This document shows, in pieces, positions 26,406 through 35,276 of a DNA stretch of 64,000 nt. The stretch is from assembly GCA_004295045.1 (NCBI GenBank), contig SHND01000022.1, positions 16,246 to 80,245 on the forward strand, written 5' to 3'. The translations under genes were made by a program, and so were the position numbers. How positions within the stretch are numbered: position 1 is the first letter of the stretch; each line of letters starts with the position of its first letter. The stretch comes from Chloroflexota bacterium. GTDB lineage: Bacteria; Chloroflexota; Anaerolineae; UBA4142; SHND01. The notes under the pieces were generated by a model. The model was not told the DNA's origin, did not search any database, and saw nothing but the letters and a program-made list of their open reading frames with translations.

Positions 26406-28119
26406 TTCAAAAAATAAACGAGGCGTATTGGACAAACTCATTGCACGACTTCAAAAGATCATTAACCATTTGCCGGGACCCGGCAAATTAATTTTTGGCG
26501 CGCTGGTCGCGGATCGAAAGGCGTTCGATGTGCTCGTTGCCTGTATCGTAGCGGTCTTTGCCACCTACCTTCAGCCGCCGGTGCTTTCGCTTTATACGCC
26601 CATCATTCAGCAGGGATTGCGTACTCCGGGGAGCGGCACACCACTCTTTGTTGCCGCGGGATATTTGCTGCTTGCCGTGCTCACGTTGGTGGGAGGCGCG
26701 AGCGGAGATATTTTCGGGCGAAAACGTTTTTTGCAGGTGGGACTTTTTGGCGTGTTAATGACCAATTTGTTTGGGATGATATTCCTGAACTCGCCAAACT
26801 ATATTTTGATCAACACGCTGAACACGATTGCCACAGTGGTGGTCATGCCCATGACGGTGGCGATTGTCACCATCGCCTTTCCGGTCCAAGTGCGCCCGTT
26901 CGCCTATGGCGCGATCTTTGGCACGCAGGGCGCCGCCCTGATCATTGCCTCCTCCCTCAACGCTATCGCACTGGATGCCGGCGTGCAATGGATGGCATTT
27001 ATACCGGCGATTGCGGTCGCCGTTCTTGCGATTCGGTTGGTGCGCAGAGACACGCAGGAAAGTCGCGCGCCGATTGGCACTTCACGTCAAGAGCTGTTTC
27101 TGAATGTTGTTTGGGCGTCAGCAATCTTTGGGCTCGTGTATGGCTTGATTGCCTTTGGCGGAGGGCTGACAGAACGAAATATTTGGATCATTGTCGCCAT
27201 CTGCATTTTAGGTTTTGTAATTGGCTATCGCTGGATTATGCGGCGATTGCGCGGACGCGTTCTCAAGTTGTACAACGTGCGTGACCTATCATTCGCCATC
27301 CTCGCGGGCATTATGCTTTCCGTTGGGCAGGCAAGTTTCTTTTATCAGATCGGAAGCTATTTTCAAAAGATTCAACAAGTAGGTCCGGTCGAATCCGGTT
27401 TGCGCCTCGTGCCGTTCGTTCTTGCAATGATCATCGCGACCTTTTTGATTGTTCGGCTCTCGATGCGCTTTGACGCGCGGTGGCTCATCAGCGGCGGTAT
27501 CTCGGTCATGGCAATTGGCACCGCGCTATTATTTTTTCTACAGCCCGACACGCCGTACTGGCAGTTGATTTTGCCAATCGCGATCATGGGCTTGGGCTTT
27601 GGAATTGCGACGCCGGCGCGCACAGTGGTTGTCCTCACCATTCCGCCACCGGGCATCGTGGGCGTGTCCGCCGGAATCAATACCGCGGCAGGTCAGTCCG
27701 GCTTTACGCTGGGGACCATAATTTCGAGTATACTGGTCACGGTCTTTGCGAATCGCTATTTTGTCGAACAACTGGTACAGAGCCACGTGCCGCTCAACAT
27801 AATAAAAGAAGTAGATATTGTCTTTCAAGATGTTTTCGCGCGCGTGATTTCTGGAAATCTCACCCATCTACCCGACAGTCTCGTGGACAAAGTAACCGTC
27901 TCATTTAGCGAAGCGTTTTCCGTCGGCTTGGGACATACCTATCTTGTGATCGCCCTCCTTTTGGTCGCCACCGCGGCGGTGATTTTTGTTGGAATGACCA
28001 AAGGGCTAAAGGGCACGCTCATTTCACAGCCCATCGGCACACATACACTGGAGCCGGCGCATCCCAATGCCGAACCTCTGCCGCCAAGTTCAGAATCCAA
28101 AGGAGGAAACATGGCATGA
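26398..28119 (+). CDS. MFS transporter, DHA2 (drug:H+ antiporter) type
   Basis: A 573-residue major facilitator with 14 predicted helices. GGASGDIFGRKRFLQVG is motif A, and the helix 5 region IATVVVMPMTVAIVTIAFP fits exporters. A long loop near residues 460-510 (SHVPLNIIKEVDIVFQDVF) is typical of the 14-helix group. The start is uncertain: TTG at 26398 overlaps cydC by 8 bases, and a second TTG lies at 26428. It is the last gene of the GMC-to-MFS unit; AGGAGG just before the stop serves no downstream gene. The substrate is unknown. Confidence 0.82.
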   Translation: MHNSKNKRGVLDKLIARLQKIINHLPGPGKLIFGALVADRKAFDVLVACIVAVFATYLQPPVLSLYTPIIQQGLRTPGSGTPLFVAAGYLLLAVLTLVGGASGDIFGRKRFLQVGLFGVLMTNLFGMIFLNSPNYILINTLNTIATVVVMPMTVAIVTIAFPVQVRPFAYGAIFGTQGAALIIASSLNAIALDAGVQWMAFIPAIAVAVLAIRLVRRDTQESRAPIGTSRQELFLNVVWASAIFGLVYGLIAFGGGLTERNIWIIVAICILGFVIGYRWIMRRLRGRVLKLYNVRDLSFAILAGIMLSVGQASFFYQIGSYFQKIQQVGPVESGLRLVPFVLAMIIATFLIVRLSMRFDARWLISGGISVMAIGTALLFFLQPDTPYWQLILPIAIMGLGFGIATPARTVVVLTIPPPGIVGVSAGINTAAGQSGFTLGTIISSILVTVFANRYFVEQLVQSHVPLNIIKEVDIVFQDVFARVISGNLTHLPDSLVDKVTVSFSEAFSVGLGHTYLVIALLLVATAAVIFVGMTKGLKGTLISQPIGTHTLEPAHPNAEPLPPSSESKGGNMA

Positions 28120-28194
28120 AAAAATAGACGAGACGAAATGATCTCTGCAGGCAACATTTTCAACATCATTTTTCATCGAAAAGGAGAAATAATC

Positions 28195-28764
28195 ATGAGT
28201 GCTGCAACAAATACTTCAAGCGCCACATCGTTTGAAAACAACGCGCGCCCTTGGTGGTTGATGCTGATCGAAGGCGGGGCGCTGATCATCATTGGCGGCT
28301 TTTTGCTTTTTGGGTCCACAAATACCAGACTCACGACCTGGCTGGTGCTTGTGTCTCTCTTGGGCATCTGGTGGCTGGTGCGGGGCATCTTTGACATCGT
28401 CAGTCTGTTCATTGACCGCACCGCCTGGGGCTGGAAACTCTTTATGGGTATCATCAGCATCATCGCCGGTGGCTATATCATCATGTATCCCACTGTGGCG
28501 GCAGTAGCATTGCCCCAAATCTTTGCGCTCGTGCTTGGCATCTGGGGTCTGATCCAAGGCATTGTCATGCTCATACTGGCATTCCGCGGCGGCGGTTGGG
28601 GTCCCGGAATTTTGGGCGTACTGGCAATCATCTTTGGGCTGATTCTGATCGGCGCGTACGGCAATCTTGGAGTCGGGGTTTCGTTTGTGCTGGTGGCAGC
28701 CATCTTTGCATTTATCGGCGGAATTGTAATGGTCATACAGGCATTCCGCCAACGCAGCGCCTAA
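28195..28764 (+). CDS. HdeD-like (DUF308) membrane protein
   Basis: A 189-residue protein with six membrane helices in three pairs. The repeats LIEGGALIIIGGFLLF, ISIIAGGYIIMYPTVAAVALP and LGVLAIIFGLILIG are the DUF308/HdeD pattern. HdeD relatives in enterobacteria are induced by acid and protect dense cultures; a stress role here is inference. The start follows AAAAGGAGAAATAATC. A strong terminator follows 12 bases after the stop, so it is transcribed alone. Confidence 0.85.
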   Translation: MSAATNTSSATSFENNARPWWLMLIEGGALIIIGGFLLFGSTNTRLTTWLVLVSLLGIWWLVRGIFDIVSLFIDRTAWGWKLFMGIISIIAGGYIIMYPTVAAVALPQIFALVLGIWGLIQGIVMLILAFRGGGWGPGILGVLAIIFGLILIGAYGNLGVGVSFVLVAAIFAFIGGIVMVIQAFRQRSA

Positions 28765-28775
28765 CGTTACGATAT

Positions 28776-28830
28776 AGCATTCGCAGTCGTGTCATTCTCT
28801 ACCACATAGCCAAGACTGCGAATGCTTTTA
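28776..28830 (+). terminator. Strong rho-independent terminator
   Basis: AGCATTCGCAGTC (28776-28788) is perfectly complementary to GACTGCGAATGCT (28814-28826) around a 25-base loop, and is followed by TTTATTATT. It separates the HdeD-like gene from the potassium uptake operon. Confidence 0.75.
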
Positions 28831-28901
28831 TTATTGATGCGTCGAGCGACGCGCGTGCAGTAGCGACAACAACGACCTGCTCACACAGTGGACTTTCAAC
28901 T

Positions 28902-29570
28902 ATGGCAAAACAAACGAGCAAATCCGAATTCGCCGTAATCGGTTTGGGACGCTTTGGCTCGAGCGTTGCGAATACATTGGTCGAACGCGACTTTACCGTA
29001 CTTGGGATTGACCAAAATATGCGCATCGTTCAAGACTTGGCTGATGAGTTGACGCAAACGGTGTCACTCGATGCAACCGACGAAGATGCTTTGCGCGCAG
29101 TAGACATTGCCTTTTATCCCACCGTGATTGTCGCCATTGGCGAGGATTTTCAGAGCAAGCTGTTGACGACAATCGGGCTCAAGAGTCTGGGCGTAAAGCG
29201 CGTGATTTGTACCGCTTCGGATGAACGCGAGAAAAATATTCTCTTGAAAATTGGAGCGGATCAAGTGGTGATGCCCGAATACGATTCGGGGCGTCGTCTG
29301 GCGCTGGGACTCGCCATGCCATCGCTGCTGGACCATTTACAATTGGGGCGCGGCTATTCCATCAGCGATATTCAACTCCCCACCTCGTTCGTTGGGCAGA
29401 CGGTGCGCGATAAAGATTTGCGCTCTGGATTTGGACTGACGCTGGTCGCCATTCGGCGCGGCGATGAGGTGTTGATCTCGCCATCCGCAGATGCAGTGTA
29501 TCAAGCGGGCGATCAACTGATCGTAATTGGCAAGGTCGAAGATTTGGATCGTTTGGGCGCGCTCAAGTGA
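28902..29570 (+). CDS. trkA: TrkA/KtrA-type potassium uptake regulatory subunit
   Basis: A 222-residue cytoplasmic gating subunit with an RCK N domain (FAVIGLGRFGSSVANTL, residues about 10-26, then a conserved GID-like acidic end and VSLDATDEDAL). An RCK C domain follows from about residue 140 (QLPTSFVGQTVRDKDLR, GDQLIVIG). It binds ATP/NAD-type nucleotides and gates the channel subunit. The single RCK N/C pair marks the Ktr type rather than the double-length TrkA of enterobacteria. Its TGA overlaps the GTG of the next gene by 3 bases. Confidence 0.92.
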   Translation: MAKQTSKSEFAVIGLGRFGSSVANTLVERDFTVLGIDQNMRIVQDLADELTQTVSLDATDEDALRAVDIAFYPTVIVAIGEDFQSKLLTTIGLKSLGVKRVICTASDEREKNILLKIGADQVVMPEYDSGRRLALGLAMPSLLDHLQLGRGYSISDIQLPTSFVGQTVRDKDLRSGFGLTLVAIRRGDEVLISPSADAVYQAGDQLIVIGKVEDLDRLGALK

Positions 29571-30952
29571 ATGACACCTTTTCAGATACGGGTAAAGAGA
29601 AACCGCGTATCGCGGCGCAGCCGCGTCCTTATGTGCGTGTGCCAATCGCATTGCGCATCATTGGGGGCTTGCTGCTCCTGATTGCCATCGGGACTCTGCT
29701 CTTGATGCTTCCGGGCGTTGGCGCGCAAGGACCGTTGACGTTTGATCAGGCGTTGTTCACCGCAGTTTCGGCATTATGCGTGAATGGTTTGACGATTATT
29801 ACACCTTCAACGCAGCTGACCTTGTTCGGACAGTTGATCTTGCTCATTGAGATTCAGGTTGGCGGAGTTGGTTTTATGGTCGTCGTCATTGCAGCGCTTC
29901 GCCTTTTGCGCCGACAAATTTTTCTGGTAGATCGTTTAGCCATCCGTGATTCACTGGGCTTGCCGGAACGCGAGCAGTTCGGTCCAATTTTGAGACGTGT
30001 CTTGTTGACGGTCGTCATCATTGAAACTGTCGGCGCGTTTTTGCTTTGGCTCAATTGGCGTAACCAGTTTGACGATGTGTCAGCTTTGTGGTACGCCATT
30101 TTTCATTCCATTTCCGCGTTTTGCAACGCGGGCTTTGATCTCTTTTCGGGACAGCCACAATTTCCGACCGGCATTCCGCGCGATCCGTTTTCGCTTATCG
30201 TGTTGGGTGCGATCATTGTTCTCGGCGGCTTGGGCTTTCCCATTCTGGCAGAACTTGTCCATTGGCACAGACAAAAACGGTTGTCGCTCCACACGCGCTT
30301 GACCCTTTGGTTATCGTTGGCGCTGGTTGTCATCGGGGCAGTCGGATTTTTGATTGGCGAGGTTGGCGCGCGCGGCTTGCCGCCTACCACATCGTGGCCG
30401 CAGGCAGTTTTGTATTCGACCTTTCAATCCATTTCGACGCGCAGCGCGGGTTTCACACTCGGTGACTTGAGTACCTTTCAACCCGCTACTCAGTTTCTGA
30501 CCATTTGCCTCATGTTCATTGGCACCGCGCCGGCTTCAATGGGTGGAGGCATTACGACCGGCACGGTGCTCGTACTTTTATTGTCCATGTGGGGTTATGC
30601 ACGCGGCTTTGCCAAACCGCAATGGGCTGGGCGCTCACTGCCTGCTGAATTGCCGCGCCGTTCGGCAGCCGTATTGACTGTCTCACTCTTTGTAGTCATT
30701 ATCGCAACGTGGCTCTTGCTTGTGACGGGCAATGGCAAAATGGACGAAATGTTGTTCGAAGTTGTTTCCGCTTTTGCAACAACCGGGCTGACCTTGCCCG
30801 TGACCTCCAAGTTGAATGGAATTGGACAGGTCATCATCATGCTCATGATGATTTGGGGACGACTTGGCGCAATGACGATTATTCTTGCGCTGGCAAGGCG
30901 TCAGCCGCCGGAACCGATTCAGTATCCCGAAGAATCCATATTGATTGGATAA
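29567..30952 (+). CDS. trkH: TrkH/KtrB-type potassium transporter subunit
   Basis: A 461-residue membrane protein built of four M1-P-M2 repeats. Pore loops are seen around FTAVSALCVNGLT, FHSISAFCNAGFDLF, FQSISTRSAGFTLG and VSAFATTGLTL, each with the conserved filter glycine. GTAPASMGGGITTGTV is the KtrB gating region. The start is GTG at 29567, overlapping the trkA stop (GTGA). It takes up potassium, coupled to sodium or to membrane potential. An exported protein gene follows 26 bases later. Confidence 0.92.
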   Translation: MNDTFSDTGKEKPRIAAQPRPYVRVPIALRIIGGLLLLIAIGTLLLMLPGVGAQGPLTFDQALFTAVSALCVNGLTIITPSTQLTLFGQLILLIEIQVGGVGFMVVVIAALRLLRRQIFLVDRLAIRDSLGLPEREQFGPILRRVLLTVVIIETVGAFLLWLNWRNQFDDVSALWYAIFHSISAFCNAGFDLFSGQPQFPTGIPRDPFSLIVLGAIIVLGGLGFPILAELVHWHRQKRLSLHTRLTLWLSLALVVIGAVGFLIGEVGARGLPPTTSWPQAVLYSTFQSISTRSAGFTLGDLSTFQPATQFLTICLMFIGTAPASMGGGITTGTVLVLLLSMWGYARGFAKPQWAGRSLPAELPRRSAAVLTVSLFVVIIATWLLLVTGNGKMDEMLFEVVSAFATTGLTLPVTSKLNGIGQVIIMLMMIWGRLGAMTIILALARRQPPEPIQYPEESILIG

Positions 30953-30978
30953 ATCAAACGAGGAGGAATATTTCAATC

Positions 30979-31872
30979 ATGAAAACATTAAGACGCTATC
31001 AACTGCTTGTGATCATTGCGCTGGTACTCGCAGCCAAGCTGGTCTCGTCGCTGCTCTTTAGCTCCCCCAGCACTAACACGCTCGGACTTACGGCGCTGCA
31101 AGCGACAAGCACGCCCGCGCCAACTGCAACCCCACGACCCGCGCCGACAGCGACTGTCGTTGCCGGTGATCCGATTCCAATAAAACCACTCACCGACCTC
31201 ACCTCGCTCGAGGCAACGGTCAAGATCAATGTGAATGGTTTACTGAACGGCGAACGCGCGCAAGGCGACCTGACCGCATTGCTGAACACGAACGATCAGA
31301 ACAAAAGTCAGATCAAGGTTACGGGCGGATTGTTGGGCGACGTGGTCGCGCAAGTCGGCGGCGCGGTGGTGGGATTATTCGCGCCCAGAGAAGTGAACAT
31401 TTACAAAGTGCCAGAGGGAACGTACGTTGTCGTCAACGGCTTGTTCCCTGTGTGCGTCAAGCCCAACGCCCCCAAAGCGACAGAGGCGTTGGACAAGCTG
31501 AGTCCGCAAAGTTTGATGGAGACATTGACGGGCAGCGAAGTCGCGCGCGGAAAATTCGTGGGCAACGAAACGGTGAACGGCATTCCTGCCAAACATTATG
31601 TGATCAACGGGGATGCATTTCTGGCGGCAGCGCAAAAAAGCAGCGATCCCAATTTGCGTACGTTTGGCGAAGCATTGTGGTCTGCGGAGGATGCGGATTT
31701 GTTCATCAGCGCGGACGGCGGCTATCCCATTTCGTTTCGCGGCAGCTACAGCGGCGAATTTGAACCGCTCAAGTTTCAAGGCGATTTCGACGTGCAAATT
31801 GATCTGACGAGTGTGAACACCAATCCAACGGTCGAATTGCCGAGTGCTTGCAACAATCCAATTTCGCAATAA
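30979..31872 (+). CDS. Exported LppX/LolA-like protein of unknown function
   Basis: A 297-residue protein with an uncleaved or cleavable N-terminal hydrophobic segment (LLVIIALVLAAKLVSSLLF, about residues 9-27). A Thr/Ala/Pro-rich linker (TSTPAPTATPRPAPTATV) and a globular domain follow. The pattern of strands (SLEATVKINVNGLLNGERAQGDL, then SEVARGKFVGNETVNGIPAKHYVIN) resembles the LppX/LolA half-barrel lipid-binding folds found in Chloroflexota exported proteins. No lipobox Cys is present. The start follows CGAGGAGGAATA. It is likely co-transcribed with trkA-trkH but no potassium-related motif is seen. Confidence 0.65.
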   Translation: MKTLRRYQLLVIIALVLAAKLVSSLLFSSPSTNTLGLTALQATSTPAPTATPRPAPTATVVAGDPIPIKPLTDLTSLEATVKINVNGLLNGERAQGDLTALLNTNDQNKSQIKVTGGLLGDVVAQVGGAVVGLFAPREVNIYKVPEGTYVVVNGLFPVCVKPNAPKATEALDKLSPQSLMETLTGSEVARGKFVGNETVNGIPAKHYVINGDAFLAAAQKSSDPNLRTFGEALWSAEDADLFISADGGYPISFRGSYSGEFEPLKFQGDFDVQIDLTSVNTNPTVELPSACNNPISQ

Positions 31873-31875
31873 AAC

Positions 31876-31906
31876 AGGCGCATGTACTCTAAAAGTACGC
31901 CTTTTT
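31876..31906 (+). terminator. Terminator-like hairpin containing a GTACT-N5-AGTAC 15-mer
   Basis: AGGCG and GTACT pair with AGTAC and GCCT around CTAAA, with a small bulge, and TTTTT follows at 31902-31906. The inner part, GTACTCTAAAAGTAC (31884-31898), is one of the recurrent intergenic 15-mers, so the element may serve both roles. It starts 4 bases after the exported-protein stop. Confidence 0.55.
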
Positions 31907-32161
31907 GGATGAAGCATTGCCATTTTTTGTGTGATAGTATCTCTGAGGTGTGCCTGCATCGCAGAAGCACACCAGATACTTTTTCGCTGTACCATGTGCG
32001 CGAACATCAATCTGACGAGCTGTAACTTTCTAATGCGAGAAATAGGAATATAATGGACTGCCTTCTCCATCTATCGTTAGATGAAAGGATGGAGCGCGGC
32101 AGCATAAAATTGCGCGACACGCTTTGTCGCAGCACGTACTGGAAATACAAGGAGGGCTATT
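31907..32161 (+). promoter_or_regulatory. Upstream region of the phasin-like gene
   Basis: No coding sequence is seen. The region has an inverted repeat GGTGTGC/GCACACC (31947-31953 and 31967-31973) and a perfect -10 box TATAAT at 32049-32054 with no good -35. It also has a UTR hairpin CATCTA-TCGT-TAGATG (32068-32083). A strong AAGGAGG ribosome binding site precedes 32162. The missing -35 suggests an activator-dependent or alternative-sigma promoter. Confidence 0.4.
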
Positions 32162-32620
32162 ATGGTTGTCGAAGGTCAAGTACAAGTTCAGGCGCCTGAC
32201 GCCGAAAAAATGGCAAAGGACGCAACCGAAAAAGCAAAACAGACCGTTCAACAAGCGCAGGGCGCTGTCGAAGAACAGCATTCGCAGGTCACCGAAGCTG
32301 CAGGCAAACTGGTTCTCGCTTCCATCGGCGGTGTGGCTCTGGCGGGAGATGCCGCCGCGAAAATACTGAATCGAATGGTCGAGCGCGGAGAGCAGATTCA
32401 AAAGGATGCGCGCCGCCGCGCGAATCAAGTGAAAGAAAAAGGCCAGGGTTTGACCGCGCGCGGAACGAAAAAGGCAGGAGCGACATTCGATACAGCGGAC
32501 TTGTCTACCAAGTCAGATATGCAGTCGCTGCACGACCAAATTGCTGAATTGTCTGCGAAAGTAGATCAGTTGGCAAAGACCGAGACATCAGCGACGTCCA
32601 AAACTTCCAGCAAGGGATAA
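32162..32620 (+). CDS. Phasin-like helical protein
   Basis: A 152-residue, mostly helical, Ala/Lys/Glu/Gln-rich protein without a signal peptide. The centre KLVLASIGGVALAGDAAAKILNRMVERGEQIQKDARRRA resembles PhaF/PhaI-type phasins (granule-associated proteins of PHA storage bodies) and related nucleoid or lipid-associated helices. The C-terminal third has a coiled-coil segment (SDMQSLHDQIAELSAKVDQLAK). No PHA synthase is present in the window, so binding to polyester granules is uncertain; it may coat other lipid or polyphosphate inclusions. Confidence 0.6.
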   Translation: MVVEGQVQVQAPDAEKMAKDATEKAKQTVQQAQGAVEEQHSQVTEAAGKLVLASIGGVALAGDAAAKILNRMVERGEQIQKDARRRANQVKEKGQGLTARGTKKAGATFDTADLSTKSDMQSLHDQIAELSAKVDQLAKTETSATSKTSSKG

Positions 32621-32644
32621 TCATCCGCAACTGAGAGAGTCCGG

Positions 32645-32730
32645 TTGCCATACATGGCAAAAGCCGCGACGCTTTTGCTGTAGCGGCTCTTGTGCGTACG
32701 TGAACCGCAAGACGCCACGCAAGTCTTGCG
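32645..32730 (+). promoter_or_regulatory. Three consecutive hairpins in a leader
   Basis: TTGCCAT-AC-ATGGCAA (32645-32660) is a perfect palindrome. AGCCGC pairs with GCGGCT across 15 bases just after it. CGCAAGAC (32706-32713) pairs perfectly with GTCTTGCG (32723-32730), directly in front of the GGAGG ribosome binding site. The array occupies almost all of the gap before the gene at 32744 and could control its translation. No riboswitch class was recognised. Confidence 0.4.
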
Positions 32731-32743
32731 CGGAGGAAAAAGT

Positions 32744-33463
32744 ATGTCCTCGAATATGATTCCTGACGAGGAAATAGACGACGAACAGGATTGGGTACAA
32801 CAGCGCGAGGTTGCCAACGGCAAAGTTCGCATCACAATCGAAGGTTCGACTTCCGACTCGTACGTGTTGGAATCGCTGGCGCGTCTCATGTTGGGCAGTG
32901 CGACCGAAGGCGGCGATCAATTCTTTCGCCGCTTGAAAGAGTGGCAAGCCAACACGGATCAACGCGGCAATGCAATCTATTCCGAATCACCAGACGAGAG
33001 TGATCAAGAACGATTGCGTTATGCGCTCATCGGCTTGCTCGCGCAAGCTCCCGGTACAGCGCACTCTTTTCTTTCGAGCGCCGTTCAAGTTTCAGACTCG
33101 GCATACGCTTTTGTCTCTCATTTGGCAAGTCCCGTCACCAACAGCCGGCTCGGGCGTCCTTTTCAACGCCGCTATAACAATATGGCGGCGCGCGGCGGCT
33201 CAATCGTCGAACGCTGGATTGACGTGGGGCGCGCAACCGAACAACGCAGCCGCGCGCTGGCGCGGCAAGCTGCATTCGATGGGACGGATGAAGCGATGGA
33301 TGAAATGATTGGGCTGTTGGCGGTCAAGCCGGAAGTGCGCGATCTCGTCACCGCCCAAAGTATCGGCATGGCAAGTACGCTCATGGGTATTCTTCGTGAG
33401 CGCGCTGCCGCCTCGGATACGCGCTGGGAACGACGCCTGCGTAGATTGTTTCGCCGGCGCTGA
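32744..33463 (+). CDS. Conserved hypothetical protein next to an RDD protein
   Basis: A 239-residue soluble protein with an acidic N-terminus (DEEIDDEQDW) and a basic C-terminus ending RWERRLRRLFRRR. The body is helical, with no signal peptide, membrane segment or enzyme motif. I do not recognise the family. The start follows CGGAGGAAAAAGT. It lies 11 bases upstream of an RDD-family membrane protein, so the two are probably co-expressed. The basic end could bind membrane phospholipid or nucleic acid, which is only a guess. Confidence 0.6.
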   Translation: MSSNMIPDEEIDDEQDWVQQREVANGKVRITIEGSTSDSYVLESLARLMLGSATEGGDQFFRRLKEWQANTDQRGNAIYSESPDESDQERLRYALIGLLAQAPGTAHSFLSSAVQVSDSAYAFVSHLASPVTNSRLGRPFQRRYNNMAARGGSIVERWIDVGRATEQRSRALARQAAFDGTDEAMDEMIGLLAVKPEVRDLVTAQSIGMASTLMGILRERAAASDTRWERRLRRLFRRR

Positions 33464-33474
33464 AGGGGTTTGTC

Positions 33475-34056
33475 ATGTCGCAAATGGGTGTTGCCTCCAA
33501 TCCCTCAACGGTTTCAACAAAGCCGCGCGCGCTGACCACCGTTCCTTATCGAGCGCGTGTGCGGCGCGCGGGGTTTGTCACCCGCGCGCTCGCGCTGCTG
33601 ATTGATATTATGATCGTGACCTTTGGCAGCATCGTGCTTGCGGCGCTGGTCAGTTTGATTTTGAATTTTTTTGGAATCGACGCGCAAGACTTGCAAGTGC
33701 AAGACGCGCGATTCGGCGTTATTGCAGTTCTGCAGATCATCATTGTCATTGTTTCCAGTCTCGCCGTATTTTTGTTTATTCCGGGATACTTTATAGTGTT
33801 CTGGGTACTGGACGGCGCAACGCCCGGCAAGCAAATTCTCGGATTACAGGTCATTCGCACCAACCATCAACGGGTGGGCTGGATTCGCGCCATCGTGCGT
33901 TACATCGGCTATTTTATTTCTGCGATTTGCCTTTTTATCGGCTTTCTTTGGGTATTTGTGGGTCGCAGTCGTCAGTGCTGGCAAGACAAACTGGCAGACA
34001 CAATTGTGGTTTATACGTGGGATATTCCGTCGGACGATGAGGTGCCGCGCGGGTAG
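33475..34056 (+). CDS. RDD-family membrane protein
   Basis: A 193-residue protein with three or four membrane helices. RAGFVTRALALLIDIMIV near residue 35 carries the defining Arg and Asp of the RDD domain. LDGATPGKQILGLQVIRTNHQRVGWIRAIVRYIGY and RSRQCWQDKLADTIVVY complete it. RDD proteins act in Na+/H+ exchange in some halophiles or accompany other membrane systems; the function here is open. It starts 11 bases after the previous gene. Confidence 0.87.
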   Translation: MSQMGVASNPSTVSTKPRALTTVPYRARVRRAGFVTRALALLIDIMIVTFGSIVLAALVSLILNFFGIDAQDLQVQDARFGVIAVLQIIIVIVSSLAVFLFIPGYFIVFWVLDGATPGKQILGLQVIRTNHQRVGWIRAIVRYIGYFISAICLFIGFLWVFVGRSRQCWQDKLADTIVVYTWDIPSDDEVPRG

Positions 34057-34079
34057 ATTCGCCTTATGAGGAGCTTATC

Positions 34080-35168
34080 GTGCTGCACACTCTCGACCAG
34101 TTTGAGATCTCAACTGCGCAAGAATCGTATCTTCAGGATCAGCTGAATAAAGTCTCGCGCTCTTTTGCGCTGGTGATTCCGTTCGTCGAAAACCCGCTTC
34201 GCAATTATCTGGCAGCATCCTATCTGCTCTGTCGCGTCGTGGACAACATCGAGGATTGTCTCCACTCCCCTTTGGAAAAAGAAAAACGCTTTGCTGAATT
34301 TTCCGAACTGCTGCAAACGCCACAGCGCGCTGCAGAGGTGTTATCGCTCTGGGGAAAAAAGGATTGGGCGGGGCTGACCGACTTTGAAGAAAGAATCATG
34401 GGCGTCCAAGAAGGACGCATGCTTTGGGAAATCTATGCCGCGATACCGTCGGACGAACGCGCGGTCATCCGCCATTGGGTGAGCGTGATGGCAGAGGGAA
34501 TGCGTCAGCTCAATAATCCCACAACGCGTCCCTACTTGATCAATCGGCGCGGCATCCAGGTGTTAGAGACCAAAGTGGATTACGACGCGTATTGTTATTT
34601 TGTCGCAGGCACCGTTGGACATCTCGCTACCGAGCTGGTTGTTCAACACTATTCTATTCCAAACGAGATTGCCGCTGTCTTGCGCGCGGGTGCCGAAGCG
34701 TGCGGTCGCTCGCTGCAAAAAACAAATATCATCAAAGATTTTGTTGAAGATTTGGAACGCGGCATTTGCTATCTGCCCGACGCGTGGCTGCGCGAGGCAG
34801 ACTTGGCGCCTCTTGCCTTGCAGGGCGCGTCGCTCGAATGGACCGCAATGGTATTGAACGATGTGTTGGAAGAATTGCGCGACGCGACCGATTATTTATT
34901 GGCGCTGCCCTATCACGCCGCAGGTTATCGTCGCGCGTCGCTCTTGTGCCTCTTGCCCGCGTACGAGACAATCCATCTCGCGGCAAAGAATGCGGCGATT
35001 CTTTTTACGCCCGCGCATCAATTCAAAATCTCGCGTCTCACGATGGCGCGCTGCCTTGCCGATTCCGAAGCGATGCTGTTCGACAATTCAGCAATTGACG
35101 CGTACAGCCGACGTCAAACCAAAGCAATCCAAAACGACCTGCTTGCGCGCGTATCACTGCAAGCATAA
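34080..35168 (+). CDS. Squalene/phytoene synthase family protein
   Basis: A 362-residue head-to-head prenyl synthase. The two aspartate motifs that bind Mg-diphosphate are DNIED (55-59, in CRVVDNIEDC) and DFVED (220-224, in KTNIIKDFVEDLERG). The YLPDAWL after the second motif is typical. It condenses two farnesyl or geranylgeranyl diphosphates to squalene or phytoene, the entry to hopanoids or carotenoids. The length and the KTNIIKD form are closer to squalene synthases. The start is GTG at 34080, 10 bases after GAGGAGC. No downstream cyclase or desaturase is nearby. Confidence 0.88.
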   Translation: MLHTLDQFEISTAQESYLQDQLNKVSRSFALVIPFVENPLRNYLAASYLLCRVVDNIEDCLHSPLEKEKRFAEFSELLQTPQRAAEVLSLWGKKDWAGLTDFEERIMGVQEGRMLWEIYAAIPSDERAVIRHWVSVMAEGMRQLNNPTTRPYLINRRGIQVLETKVDYDAYCYFVAGTVGHLATELVVQHYSIPNEIAAVLRAGAEACGRSLQKTNIIKDFVEDLERGICYLPDAWLREADLAPLALQGASLEWTAMVLNDVLEELRDATDYLLALPYHAAGYRRASLLCLLPAYETIHLAAKNAAILFTPAHQFKISRLTMARCLADSEAMLFDNSAIDAYSRRQTKAIQNDLLARVSLQA

Positions 35169-35276
35169 ATCAGTCCAAGCGGCGCAGCCAATTTTCCCCA
35201 TTCATTCGGTTTGCGCCGCCGCGAATTCACAGTGCCGAACGCGCACCCACAAAATGCCCCGAGTCCCGACTTTGTA

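Noticed and set aside
28596..28901. Longer N-terminus for trkA reaching into the HdeD-like gene
   Set aside because: The extension crosses a strong terminator and another gene; the ATG at 28902 begins the RCK domain as in the family.
32690..32743. Longer N-terminus for the gene at 32744
   Set aside because: The upstream extension would translate through the hairpins; the ATG at 32744 has a good GGAGGAAA site.
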